From an uncultured Sphingomonadaceae bacterium (GTDB lineage: Bacteria > Pseudomonadota > Alphaproteobacteria > Sphingomonadales > Sphingomonadaceae), in the NCBI GenBank assembly GCA_947499975.1, contig CANMQE010000004.1, positions 1 through 64,000 on the forward strand: DNA of 64,000 nt, in the 5' to 3' direction. The notes beneath the pieces were generated by a model, which searched no databases, was not told where the DNA came from, and saw nothing but the letters and a program-made list of their open reading frames with translations. Numbering within the stretch: the first letter of the stretch is position 1; the number at the start of each line of letters is the position of its first letter. Of this stretch, positions 1 through 8,584 are shown piece after piece. The translations under genes were made by a program, and so were the position numbers.

Positions 1-576
1 CCGTTCGTCCTGACTGCCGAGAATGCGGACGAGCGTGACATGGTCACGGCGTTGTTCGACGCGCTCGAGCAGGATCCCGGTGCGGTCGCGACTACGTGGG
101 GAGGGGAGGCTCGCGACCATGCCGTCCTGCGCCGTGCAGCGGCGACCCATGGGCTGGTGTTGCCCCACCAGCTGATCGACGGCTCTCCACATGCGAAGGA
201 GCGGCTCGATCTGTGCCGGGCAAGCTGCGTTCAGGCCTCCAGTGTGCATCTGCCCGAGCTGGCGGCCGCGGTCGGTGTTCCATCCAAGCCGACACCATCG
301 GAAGACATCGGCAAGCATTGCGAAGCGGGCAATTGGGCAACGGTACGTGACCAGGTGCTCGCTGATGTCCTCACTACGGCCGTTCTGACAGTCCGGCACC
401 TGGCCGCGCACCGCCAGATCGAATGCCATCAGCCCGATACGCTGGTGGCTATCGCGGACGCCGCAGGCGCGGCCCTGCCGAACAGCGAATTCATCCGTCG
501 GTCCTTTGCACCCTGGGCACGAGGTAAGAAGGCCGAAAGCGGCCTACGCGGTACTGTCTACCGAGCCGCCGCGTAA
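1..576 (+). CDS. Predicted 3'-5' exonuclease, PolB-like (5' end outside window)
   Basis: The reading frame is open from base 1, so this is the C-terminal 191 residues of a longer protein. The visible part resembles stand-alone DEDD exonucleases of the PolB-like family. A WGGEARDHAVLRRAA segment (about residues 33-47) fits the second exonuclease motif with its Asp. After a 'LPELAAAVGVPSKP' stretch comes VRDQVLADVLTTAVLTVRHL, which fits the third motif, although the usual Tyr before the last Asp is not obvious. The first motif (DxE) would lie before the window. Such genes are common cargo of sphingomonad plasmids and integrative elements. Family assignment is by pattern only. Confidence 0.6.
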   Translation, partial: PFVLTAENADERDMVTALFDALEQDPGAVATTWGGEARDHAVLRRAAATHGLVLPHQLIDGSPHAKERLDLCRASCVQASSVHLPELAAAVGVPSKPTPSEDIGKHCEAGNWATVRDQVLADVLTTAVLTVRHLAAHRQIECHQPDTLVAIADAAGAALPNSEFIRRSFAPWARGKKAESGLRGTVYRAAA

Positions 577-782
577 CCGATTGAGTACTCGTCAGAACCA
601 TGACGGGAAAAAGCGATCTGAAAGAGAGGAGGAAAAGATGACTTAGGAAATGCCAACAGGAGGCAGGCACGGGCCTCGAGACATAGCACCGTGCCGCGAA
701 GGGTCTGCCGCAAGCAGACCGTACCCGAGCCGCTGGTCCACCGAGGATGCGCGGCATTTTTTATGCCTGAAGGAAACACAAA

Positions 783-1460
783 ATGCCCAAGAAGAAAACC
801 ACCGCCAGCCGCGCTGTCGCGACCGCCAAGAACACCAACCTCGCTCGCCTGCCCGAGCGCGTCGCCATCGGCGATCATGAGGTGAGGCCCGAACAACTCT
901 ACATTATCAAGAAGCGCCAGCCGCGAGGGTCCGGGCCGTGGAACGATGAAAAGTTCGACAAGGTTGCCTGGAACGACGCTGAGACAGGTCTCGACTGCAT
1001 TCTGCTGCGCCAAGCATCGGGTGTCTGGGGCGGGTTCGTCGCGGTTCCTCCGGGCCATCCGCTCTACGGTTACCGCGACGATGCAATCCCGGCAGCAATC
1101 GGCCTCGCGCCGCATGGGGGCATCGATTACGCCGAAGCCTGCTCGCGGTACGAGGATGAGGCCGTGCGCGTGTGCCACGTCCATAGCAGGCCCGATGCCC
1201 CACAAGCGGAGGATCAGACAGGGGACAATGCGTGGTGGTTCGGCTTCGCTGCGGACAGGCCGGGCGATCTGGTGCCATCGGATTCCAAGCCGATCCTCGC
1301 GCGCGAAGAGGGCGAGATCTACCGCAGCATTGACTACATGTACTCGGAAACTGTGCAGCTCGCTCGGCAGCTGAAAGCGATCGATGACAGCAGCATCGCC
1401 AAAGCCGACCCCGTGCTGGCACCGCCGCCGCCGAGGCTCGGCAAGCCGGGAGGGCGCTGA
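783..1460 (+). CDS. Hypothetical protein with phage/plasmid-type WWFGF motif
   Basis: A 225-residue protein. It starts at ATG after a gaagga Shine-Dalgarno sequence in gcctgaaggaaacacaaa. A Lys-rich N-terminus is followed by a middle section with VPPGHPLYGY, then PHGGIDYAEAC, then WWFGFAADRPGDLVP. This order recalls an uncharacterised domain (GHP...HGGL...WWFGFD...GD) that I associate with phage and plasmid hypothetical proteins; that recollection is not checked. The C-terminus is Pro-rich. No catalytic function can be assigned. The next gene starts two bases after the stop, so the two are probably co-transcribed. Confidence 0.6.
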   Translation: MPKKKTTASRAVATAKNTNLARLPERVAIGDHEVRPEQLYIIKKRQPRGSGPWNDEKFDKVAWNDAETGLDCILLRQASGVWGGFVAVPPGHPLYGYRDDAIPAAIGLAPHGGIDYAEACSRYEDEAVRVCHVHSRPDAPQAEDQTGDNAWWFGFAADRPGDLVPSDSKPILAREEGEIYRSIDYMYSETVQLARQLKAIDDSSIAKADPVLAPPPPRLGKPGGR

Positions 1461-1462
1461 TC

Positions 1463-2260
1463 ATGGATCAGCACGAGATTCCTTATGAGAAGCGCCGCAA
1501 TCCGAACCTGCCGTTCGGCTATTGGTGCATCGCGGATCCGGACGGCTATCCGCACCTTATCGACGAGCATGGGCGGCGGTGGTCGTGTCTGCGCGAATAC
1601 ATCTGGTGCGGTCGCCTTGGCATGGCGCGGGGATCCAACTGGGAGTTCACCGCCATGACCGAGTTCCTGCTCGCCGTGCTCGCTGCCATCGATCGACGCA
1701 TCGTGCACATCGAGGAGCGGATCAACGATCTGTTCGGCGGCGCCTGGGATGGCGAACGCCATTACGCGTCGTGGCTCGAAGGGCACAAGCTCGCCGAAGG
1801 CTTGACCGGCGATCTCACCCCGGAGGGAAGAGCCATCCTCGTTGCGCTGGCCAGCACGCGCGGTGCCGAGGCAGCGCCCATTCCAATTGGCCTTCCCACG
1901 GTCGCACCGTGGCGTGGGCTCGATGGCGGCGATACCCGGGAAGAGCGCGAGCGGGTTTTCAAGGTCAACGCGGCATTCGCCGAAAATCTGCCGGGCCGGT
2001 TCGTCCGGGAACAGATCGGAAGGGAATGGGGAATCAAGCTCATCGGTGCGCCCGAAGGGGCGAATATCCCGCTCGGCCGCGTGCTCTGGACCATGACTTT
2101 TCCCGACCAGTACGCGCGCGATCGCCTGTTCGCCTGGTTGGTTCACCGGATCGACCGCTGGGAAGCGTGGACGGCGCTTGCGAGCAAGGACGGAGCACAG
2201 GCGTTTACCGAGCATATCCTGCGGTTGCGGTTCGCCGACGAGACAATCGACCTGGGCTGA
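1463..2260 (+). CDS. Hypothetical protein, accessory-region cargo
   Basis: A 265-residue protein starting at ATG two bases after the preceding stop, hence probably translated from the same mRNA. The N-terminus (NPNLPFGYWCIADPDGYP) and a central acidic, Trp-rich part show no motif I recognise. No signal peptide or membrane segment is visible. Codon use is GC-rich and consistent with a real gene. The function is unknown; the setting with an exonuclease and another orphan protein suggests general cargo of a plasmid or integrative element. Confidence 0.6.
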   Translation: MDQHEIPYEKRRNPNLPFGYWCIADPDGYPHLIDEHGRRWSCLREYIWCGRLGMARGSNWEFTAMTEFLLAVLAAIDRRIVHIEERINDLFGGAWDGERHYASWLEGHKLAEGLTGDLTPEGRAILVALASTRGAEAAPIPIGLPTVAPWRGLDGGDTREERERVFKVNAAFAENLPGRFVREQIGREWGIKLIGAPEGANIPLGRVLWTMTFPDQYARDRLFAWLVHRIDRWEAWTALASKDGAQAFTEHILRLRFADETIDLG

Positions 2261-2292
2261 CCGCAAGCCTTTATTCTTAATCCTATCAGCAG

Positions 2293-2328
2293 CGGGCGGT
2301 TCTCGAAAGGATCCGCCCGTTGCGCTTT
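2293..2328 (+). terminator. Possible hairpin terminator
   Basis: A 7-bp inverted repeat (cgggcgg at 2293-2299 with ccgcccg at 2313-2319) has a 13-base loop and is followed by a short gcgctttt stretch. It lies after the stop of the 1463-2260 gene. The loop is long and the T-run short, so this is tentative. Confidence 0.3.
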
Positions 2329-2345
2329 TCCTAGGATATTTTCAG

Positions 2346-2927
2346 ATGCCATATCGAAATTATTCGCGCTTCCCCGAACGCATGGTCGTGCTTTCCATAC
2401 TTCCCCCGCCTCTGGCCCTCGACCGGCAAGCGCCATTCGGTTTCGGGGCATTCATCATAAACCGTCGCTGGCGCGACGAGGCCGAGTTTGCCTCATATGC
2501 GCACGGCTACGGCGCAGGCTACGACCCTGAGCGCATGCGTAGCCACATCGAAACGCTCTTCACGCCGGAGACAACGGCATTGATCCACATTGCCGCACCA
2601 TCGTTTTCACGGCGTCATAAACTGGCACCATTGCCTTATTCTTCCTCCTACTCGAGGTACATTCCCCGATGCGGGCTCAGACGGAACATCCACGCGGTGA
2701 TCCCGCACGATCAACTGGTTCACGCAGCACGGGTCGGCGGAATTTCGATCCATGGACCGAACCCGACAGCAATTCAGCGTATCGGCCGCCTCCACACCGA
2801 GGCGCAAGCCACGTGGTTGTTCTGGGTGATCGCAGCCTGCCCGCCACGCATGCGCAGAAGCGTTTTGGCAGGCTATGTGGCTTGGACAAAGCTGCAAAAA
2901 GCGAAAGGGTGTGGTTCGACTGTCTGA
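2346..2927 (+). CDS. Hypothetical protein
   Basis: A 193-residue product if translation starts at ATG 2346, which has a weak aggat sequence upstream. An earlier in-frame ATG would overlap the previous gene by more than 80 bases and is less likely. The protein is basic, with many Arg and His residues and short hydrophobic stretches. I see no recognised motif. It ends just before a strong terminator, so it is the last gene of the left plus-strand group. Confidence 0.5.
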   Translation: MPYRNYSRFPERMVVLSILPPPLALDRQAPFGFGAFIINRRWRDEAEFASYAHGYGAGYDPERMRSHIETLFTPETTALIHIAAPSFSRRHKLAPLPYSSSYSRYIPRCGLRRNIHAVIPHDQLVHAARVGGISIHGPNPTAIQRIGRLHTEAQATWLFWVIAACPPRMRRSVLAGYVAWTKLQKAKGCGSTV

Positions 2928-2930
2928 CGG

Positions 2931-2961
2931 AAAAAGGCGCGGTGATCCGCGCCCCTTTTTT
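2931..2961 (+). terminator. Rho-independent terminator
   Basis: A perfect 7-bp stem (ggcgcgg at 2936-2942 with ccgcgcc at 2947-2953) with a TGAT loop is followed by six T residues. It starts nine bases after the stop of the preceding gene and ends the left plus-strand gene group. Confidence 0.85.
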
Positions 2962-3117
2962 ATATCCACACTCGTCCCAGACCTTACTCTGAAATCGCTC
3001 CTGCATCGCGCCCCTCCCCGAAGGGGAATACTGCACCGGGGGCGTAGTACCGACGGTTCTGTTATAACCCCATGCAATAAAAGGATTTAGTAAGAATTTA
3101 GGGGTATCAGAATTCCG

Positions 3118-3966
3118 ATGCGGAAATCCGATATGACCCCCTTCATGAAACGCATGCGGAAAGGGACATGCCTGCGCCCAGAAAGCGCCCGCGCAATCCT
3201 TCACGCAGAGCGGTATGCCTATGCCGCAAGAAGGCCGCTCAATGTTTTCATTACCATGAAATTCCCTAAGGTCAGCAAGTCTGGCGACAAACCTTATGAC
3301 GTTTTCCGCAAAAAGTTCTGGGAGAATACAAGACGACGTTGAAATACGATGGTCAAGGAAAACAGGGCGTTCTCTCCATTTGACGCGATTGCGGTGTTCG
3401 AAAATCCGCCGACATCGAGCAAGCTCGGGCGAAGGCATCATGGCCCGCTCCATGTGCACTGGATGCTCCGTTGGCCTTTCAGGAAATGCAAGCGTCTGCT
3501 GTTCTTCCTACGGCGACAATTCCAACGGGAGTTTGGAGTTGCGCTCCCAAGTTCCGTTCGAATGCAACGGGTGCGGTATGGTCCAAGAGCAGCTGCCTAT
3601 CTTGCGAAAGGCATCGATGCACCATTCGCGAAACACTTCCACATAGATCACGCCCCGCAAGGGCCAATTGCCCATCGCAGGATGATCATCTCACGTTCGT
3701 TAGGGCCAACCGCGCGTAAGCGTGCAAAAGCCGCCGGGCGAGATCCGCTACCGAAGAAAAGAAAGGGCTATTACAGAAAGTTTCGGCCCGTCGATCTGAC
3801 CCGCCTTATAGGAAGAGTGGGATGGAAGGCGCTGCCGCAAGCAGCAAAAAAATCCTCCAAAGTTTCCACGAAACATCGTCCTCCAAATGCGCGCAGCGCA
3901 TTTGCAATGGGCAAGCGGAAGCGGGTGGTGAACTTCAAGAATTCCCCCGTTTCCATTCAGCCGTAA
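3118..3966 (+). pseudogene. HUH-endonuclease (Rep-like) gene interrupted by an in-frame TGA
   Basis: Two open segments in the same frame (3118-3342, 74 codons; restart ATG 3349 to 3966, 205 codons) are separated only by a TGA at 3340-3342 and two codons. Read through, they give about 282 residues with the signature order of rolling-circle replication initiators. NVFITMKF is a candidate first motif, PLHVHWML (His-x-His near residues 112 and 114) the HUH motif, and AAYLAKGI (Tyr 161, Lys 164) the YxxK motif. The C-terminus is very basic. The gene may be a decayed Rep, a read-through product, or two polypeptides. It is more AT-rich than the core genes. Assignment is by motif spacing only. Confidence 0.55.
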
Positions 3967-4273
3967 TTCTTCGCAGTGACCAGCGAATGCTCAGACCGGT
4001 AATTTGATGCAATGAAGTTATCTGCCGATCACCTCGTGCATCTTAGGTTGCTGGCTGCGGAGTGCTGACGGAAGCCAGCACATGGTTCTGCAGGACGAAC
4101 TCTAATGCCATGAACGCACTTGGGGCGCTTTGCAGACCGGCTGAAACGGGGCCGCAAGAGGACAGTCCGGTTTTTGGCGGTAAGCGCTCCAAAGCTGCCG
4201 TTCAGCTTCTTGGCTCAGATCAGACCAACAACGAATATTTCAATGTTAGATGAGGGGTAGGTAATAACTGGCG
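3967..4273. other. Intergenic region without convincing gene
   Basis: About 300 bases lie between the convergent HUH-like gene and the large defence-type gene. A 63-codon open frame at 4062-4253 has no ribosome site or recognisable sequence and is not called. No clear terminator hairpin or repeat was seen. Confidence 0.6.
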
Positions 4274-7200
4274 TTACAGAAAATGTCCTTGCCGCCAGCT
4301 GTTCAAGTATTCTGCTGAGCGTTCGCCCGTCCACGTCATATGACGCAACCGATCCAGTTGTTGGTCCAGCGCGTCAAGAACCTCCCGCCAGTCTTCTCTA
4401 TCCGCGATCAGGCGGTCAAGGAGATGGCCGGCGCAGCGCCCTTGCTCAAAGCTCGGAAGGTCCGCCTGCCAAAGCCGCTCCATAGCCCCAATCGCAGCGA
4501 GAATATGTGACGGCATGTCTGCGTCTGCCCCACCGAGGTATTTCGCCGCCGCTTTGAAATGCGCGTATGACGGAGGTGGCCCATTCTCGGCAATTCCGGC
4601 AAGTGTGCGGCCACTCAGTGAGACATGACCATGTCGCCATACCGCGAGGTTGGCTACGACGCCGCATTCTTCCTCCTCGGTGAGAAGCTCATTCTCTGCC
4701 AAGATCGTCGCGCCTGTCTGGAGCCATGCAAGGCGCTCAACCCCGAACTGCTGCGCCAATTGGCGCAGGTTGAGCTCGTCCGACAAAAGCGTCGCCACCT
4801 TCGCGCGCGCTAGCAGGATCGGATCCACGAGCAAATCTGCGTCACGGGCAACGACCCCAAGGTCTGCGCCAGAGAACTCCTCATCATCGACCGGGCAGAT
4901 TTCGCAATGCTCCTGGATAAAAGCGATGCCTTCATCGATCCTCTGTGCGATCATCCGACTTTCGACGGCGCTCTGTTCAGTCCGGACGTATTCGCCATCG
5001 ATATAACCGATAGATCCATGATCGTGCTTGGCAGACAGCTCGCTCTCGCTGCGCATCTGTAGGAACTCATCGAAGCTCGATTGCGCCAGGAAAAGGGTGC
5101 CGAACCATTCTTTGAGCGCAGGCAGCATCCCGAACTGCATCGCCCGCCATGCGGTAAGCGTGCAAATCACTGTACCCCTGCCTTTGCTTTCCCGCACGAC
5201 GTCTTCCGCATAAGAACGCTCCGCGCCGATTCCGTGGCAAGTCCTAATCTCCCTGCCGCTACCCGCAATATGCTCGGCCATTCCGACCACACTGCGTTTG
5301 TACATTGGTGCGAGCACGCAGACAGGTATCGGATGTTCATCATAGATATCGAGCATGCTGCGCGCATGTTCGGAGTGATCTTTCGCGATTTCTAGCACCG
5401 ACGAGACGTCATCACCCTTCATCTTGACGGTGAACATCGAGGTCTCTTCAGGGAACCGGTCCGCGTGGGTTTCCATGATATCGTGCAGCAGCCAGACCAC
5501 ACGATGCTTAAGCGCGGCCAACTCGTATTCGCGGTCTGGTCCGACCGGCTGCGGGAAGTTGAACCTGTCGCCTACCTTCCTGCCGATAACGAGCTTTGCT
5601 AAGGGATGCTCGAGCGGGAAGCATCGAGCCTCGGGGATTTTGTCGTCGGTGAGGATTCCTTGCACATCATCGTCACCGTCGATGCCGCGAAGATGGAACC
5701 AGAGGTTCTCCCTCGCGACCGGGACCTTGGCAATGTCGTCGGGCAAGTTCTGGTCGAAGAAAACAAAGCCAGGCCATGCGACCGCGACTTCCCTGATGTT
5801 CCGATTGTATGCGGCGACCTCGAACCCGAGCGCCATGCCGCGCTCGACATCGACGTCTTGGCGAAGGATCTGCGCAAGCCGCAGATTTTCCAGAGGGCTG
5901 CCTTCAAGCTTCTCAGGGTCGAGATTTGCAATATGTCGGCTGGCAGCGCGAAGGTCGTTTCGGCGATGGAGGGCGCCGTGAAGAAGTAGGTGCGACCTCA
6001 AGTCGGAAGGGCAGGCAGCGATCGCGATGCGCGCATAGCGTTCCGCTTCATTCAGGTCGCCGCGATTGTACTGCGCCCCGGCAGCGATGCGTGCATAACC
6101 TCCCTCTTTCAGAAATTCCTCTGAAAGTGAGCCGAAAAAGGCGCTCGTCCCGCTAGCGCGATCGGCATTCGCATAAGCCATCGCGAGCCATCGAAGAGGC
6201 GGCGTATCGATGTCGGTAGCGACATGCCCGGCCAATGCTTCGACCAGCTCCGACCATTGCTCTGTCAGATAGCAAAGATTGGCGAACATGAGCCGGTGCG
6301 CGTAGGGAACGTCGCCTCCGACCATTTGCTTTGCGATCTCGAAAACCGCTTCGAACCGGTCGGGTGATTGATGGCTGAAGAACTCCGCCACCATAATGTG
6401 AACTGGTAGGGAGTCCGGCCATCGGGCAAGCATTTCTTCGGCATCGGCGAGGGTCGCGCTCGGCGGGTCGGACAGGAAACGTGCCCCGATGACCATGGTA
6501 TCGAACTGTTCAAGCAGCTCGCCTTCCGTCGCTGCTCGGCGTTCATCATCCGCATGTTCAATGATCTTCTGCCATGCACCGGTCGCCGACCAAATGTTGA
6601 GGAGAAGTGATGTTTTTTCCGAACTCTCGGGAAGCGCCGACGCATGCGCCTCGGCTTCTTCCAGCTTTTCTTCATCGAGCGCTGCGTGCGCGGCGACCGT
6701 TAAAACCTTCGGACTTTCGGGTGCAATTTCGAGCAGTTGCGCAGCTATGCGCCGAGCGTCAGCTGGCCGCTGCAAGGCGCGGTACAGCGTGACCAAATTG
6801 CAGCCGCTCGTCAAAAAGTGATCTTGCTCGGCATTGTCGTAGCAGCGCGTGCGTTCCCATTGCTCGGATAGCAACCGCTCGGCTGTCTCCAGATCGCCGC
6901 GGCTTTCGCTATCAACGATGGGCGAACGACTGAATTGTCCATCGCCAAGGCGCTTCTCCAGTAAAGCATCCGCAGCTATTCGCTTCGCGTCGTCGTTATC
7001 GGGATCGGTCTCTAGGGTCTGGAGCGCGCGCGTTATGAATTCGTCCATCCTGCCTTGCTGGCGCAGGTAGTGACATTCATAAATGCGAACGAGGGTCCGA
7101 TCGAGGAGATGGAGTGGCACGATTGCGTACGGGTCGATTTCCTCGCCGAGAAGCATTGCACCTTGAAATACAAATCCTGCCGCATGTTCATCGTCCGGGT

Positions 7201-8137
7201 TGTCCTGTAGCCGCTCCTCGGCTGCCTCTATCGAAGCGTCGAACCGGCGCAGCAGTTGCAGTCCTAGGATTCGGTTCGTGGCGATGCGGTCATCATCGGG
7301 ATAGATTGCGTAGGCTTCGAGAAGGCATTCGCCTGCGCGTGCTTCATCCCCAAGTCTTTGATGGCATAGACCGATATTCGCACGCACACGAGCTCTGACC
7401 CGGGGCTCGTCCGATGAAGCTAAGCGATCCTCGAGCTTCGTGAACAGCTCGAACGCGCTGTTCACCCTGCCGTCGTTGAGCATGTCACGGTAAGCGTCAA
7501 TTTGTGCGTCCCACTGCGTCAGCAGCTGCTCGCCCTTGGCTGTCTCGCCAGCGACCCCTTGCAAAACGGTCAGCGTTTCCTGCTGAACGAGATAGGTGGT
7601 ATCGACCTTGGCGCTGAGCTGCTCCGTCTGCTTAGCCTGCTCTTCGCCTATTGCTTCGAGACGCCGGGTGAGGGGCGTGGAATCTGGATAGAAGGCATCG
7701 AGAGCTTTCTGATCTTCGCCGATGCGATCCTGCAGCGTGTTCCAGCCCCAGATTTGAACATCGATCGTGCGACCTTGCGCCGCCTGTTCCTGAGACAGAT
7801 TCGCCGCGATCTCATCGTAGGTGACGTCGTCTTCGGCGGTCGTCGCAATGAAGAACTCGGTCAGTTTGGGCCTGAAATTAAGCGCCTTCTCCAGTTCGGC
7901 ACGCGCTTCATCTTCGGTTAGCTTGCGCCCGGTCGTGCGCAGTTTGCACTGAATGCCGACGGGCTGTGCCGGATCACGGTCGCGTTTTCCGACGACATCA
8001 ATACCTTTTTGGGTCTTCCCGCGCTTAGCCACGCGTTTGACGCTTGGGTCGCCAAGGATACTGCGAAACAAGATAGCGATGTTCTGCTCGAATATCGCTT
8101 CGTCTGCTGGGATCGGAATAACACTTCGTGTAGTCAC
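4274..8137 (-). CDS. PD-(D/E)XK nuclease - TPR - GreAB-C-like - PIN-like protein, candidate defence effector
   Basis: A 1287-residue protein if started at GTG 8137. That GTG overlaps the stop of the upstream remnant as GTGA; a start at 8200 would run 67 bases into that gene. Residues 10-140 look like an Mrr-type PD-(D/E)XK nuclease, with Glu 17 in FEQN, Asp 47 in GIDVV and Gln 63 and Lys 65 in IQCK. Residues about 205-790 are a long helical array with TPR spacing. Residues about 839-881 (HPLAKLVIGRKVGDRF) resemble the GreA/GreB C-terminal domain. From about residue 930 (PIPVCVLAPMYKRSVVGMAE, then ICTLTAWRAMQFGM) the sequence resembles the PIN-like domain found after TPR-GreAB-C arrays. The architecture suggests a nuclease-armed conflict protein. 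Exact catalytic PIN acids cannot be fixed by eye. Confidence 0.65.
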   Translation of the reverse strand: MTTRSVIPIPADEAIFEQNIAILFRSILGDPSVKRVAKRGKTQKGIDVVGKRDRDPAQPVGIQCKLRTTGRKLTEDEARAELEKALNFRPKLTEFFIATTAEDDVTYDEIAANLSQEQAAQGRTIDVQIWGWNTLQDRIGEDQKALDAFYPDSTPLTRRLEAIGEEQAKQTEQLSAKVDTTYLVQQETLTVLQGVAGETAKGEQLLTQWDAQIDAYRDMLNDGRVNSAFELFTKLEDRLASSDEPRVRARVRANIGLCHQRLGDEARAGECLLEAYAIYPDDDRIATNRILGLQLLRRFDASIEAAEERLQDNPDDEHAAGFVFQGAMLLGEEIDPYAIVPLHLLDRTLVRIYECHYLRQQGRMDEFITRALQTLETDPDNDDAKRIAADALLEKRLGDGQFSRSPIVDSESRGDLETAERLLSEQWERTRCYDNAEQDHFLTSGCNLVTLYRALQRPADARRIAAQLLEIAPESPKVLTVAAHAALDEEKLEEAEAHASALPESSEKTSLLLNIWSATGAWQKIIEHADDERRAATEGELLEQFDTMVIGARFLSDPPSATLADAEEMLARWPDSLPVHIMVAEFFSHQSPDRFEAVFEIAKQMVGGDVPYAHRLMFANLCYLTEQWSELVEALAGHVATDIDTPPLRWLAMAYANADRASGTSAFFGSLSEEFLKEGGYARIAAGAQYNRGDLNEAERYARIAIAACPSDLRSHLLLHGALHRRNDLRAASRHIANLDPEKLEGSPLENLRLAQILRQDVDVERGMALGFEVAAYNRNIREVAVAWPGFVFFDQNLPDDIAKVPVARENLWFHLRGIDGDDDVQGILTDDKIPEARCFPLEHPLAKLVIGRKVGDRFNFPQPVGPDREYELAALKHRVVWLLHDIMETHADRFPEETSMFTVKMKGDDVSSVLEIAKDHSEHARSMLDIYDEHPIPVCVLAPMYKRSVVGMAEHIAGSGREIRTCHGIGAERSYAEDVVRESKGRGTVICTLTAWRAMQFGMLPALKEWFGTLFLAQSSFDEFLQMRSESELSAKHDHGSIGYIDGEYVRTEQSAVESRMIAQRIDEGIAFIQEHCEICPVDDEEFSGADLGVVARDADLLVDPILLARAKVATLLSDELNLRQLAQQFGVERLAWLQTGATILAENELLTEEEECGVVANLAVWRHGHVSLSGRTLAGIAENGPPPSYAHFKAAAKYLGGADADMPSHILAAIGAMERLWQADLPSFEQGRCAGHLLDRLIADREDWREVLDALDQQLDRLRHMTWTGERSAEYLNSWRQGHFL

Positions 8138-8478
8138 GTCTTGCGAATCCCCAACACGCGCAGCCAGGCATCGATCTGCCCAAAAGCGTCCTGCTGCCAT
8201 TCATCTGCGGTTCTGCCGTCAAACATATCGGTTTCATCCACGAATTTACGAACCGATGTCGGCCCGTAGCTTTCGAGCGTCTCGAACTTGGCGTCGATCA
8301 GCCTGAAGCCCTCGTTCCCGCTCGGCTCATCAAGCAAGGGCCGGCAAACTTCCGCCAATGTCGTAACGCCGCTAGGATAGTTCCGCAGGACGTAGTAAAT
8401 GTCGCAGGCATCCTTCTCCTTTTCGCGCCGTGTTAAGCTACATCGACGACGGCGCAATTCCGAATTGGCAGCGCCCAT
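8134..8478 (-). pseudogene. C-terminal remnant of AbiEii/MenT-type nucleotidyltransferase
   Basis: A 114-residue frame matches the C-terminal half of AbiEii/MenT-like nucleotidyltransferases as I know them. It contains EKEKDACDIYYVLRNYPSG, then KFETLESYGPTSVRKF, then WQQDAFGQIDAWLRVLGI at the end. The N-terminal catalytic half with the GS and DxD motifs is absent. The frame is open upstream only to a stop at 8533-8535, and only about 50 bases separate that from the next gene. A deletion or recombination has therefore probably removed the front. The stop TGA overlaps the GTG start of the nuclease-TPR-PIN gene, so translation of the remnant may still serve to couple expression. Confidence 0.6.
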
Positions 8479-8584
8479 TTCGCGCTTAAGTGCATGAATA
8501 TGCTCCCGCCACTCCTTGAAATGATAGCGAGGTCAACGCACCAAGGCCATTGCCGCACGACAGAATGGCCCCGCAGGATAGCCG

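Noticed and set aside
753..767. ggcat/atgcc inverted repeat with T loop before the 783 gene
   Set aside because: The stem is only 5 bp, the T residues are in the loop rather than after the stem, and it lies just before a ribosome site.
4062..4253. Small open frame between the HUH-like gene and the defence gene
   Set aside because: There is no ribosome site, no conserved-looking sequence and only 63 codons.
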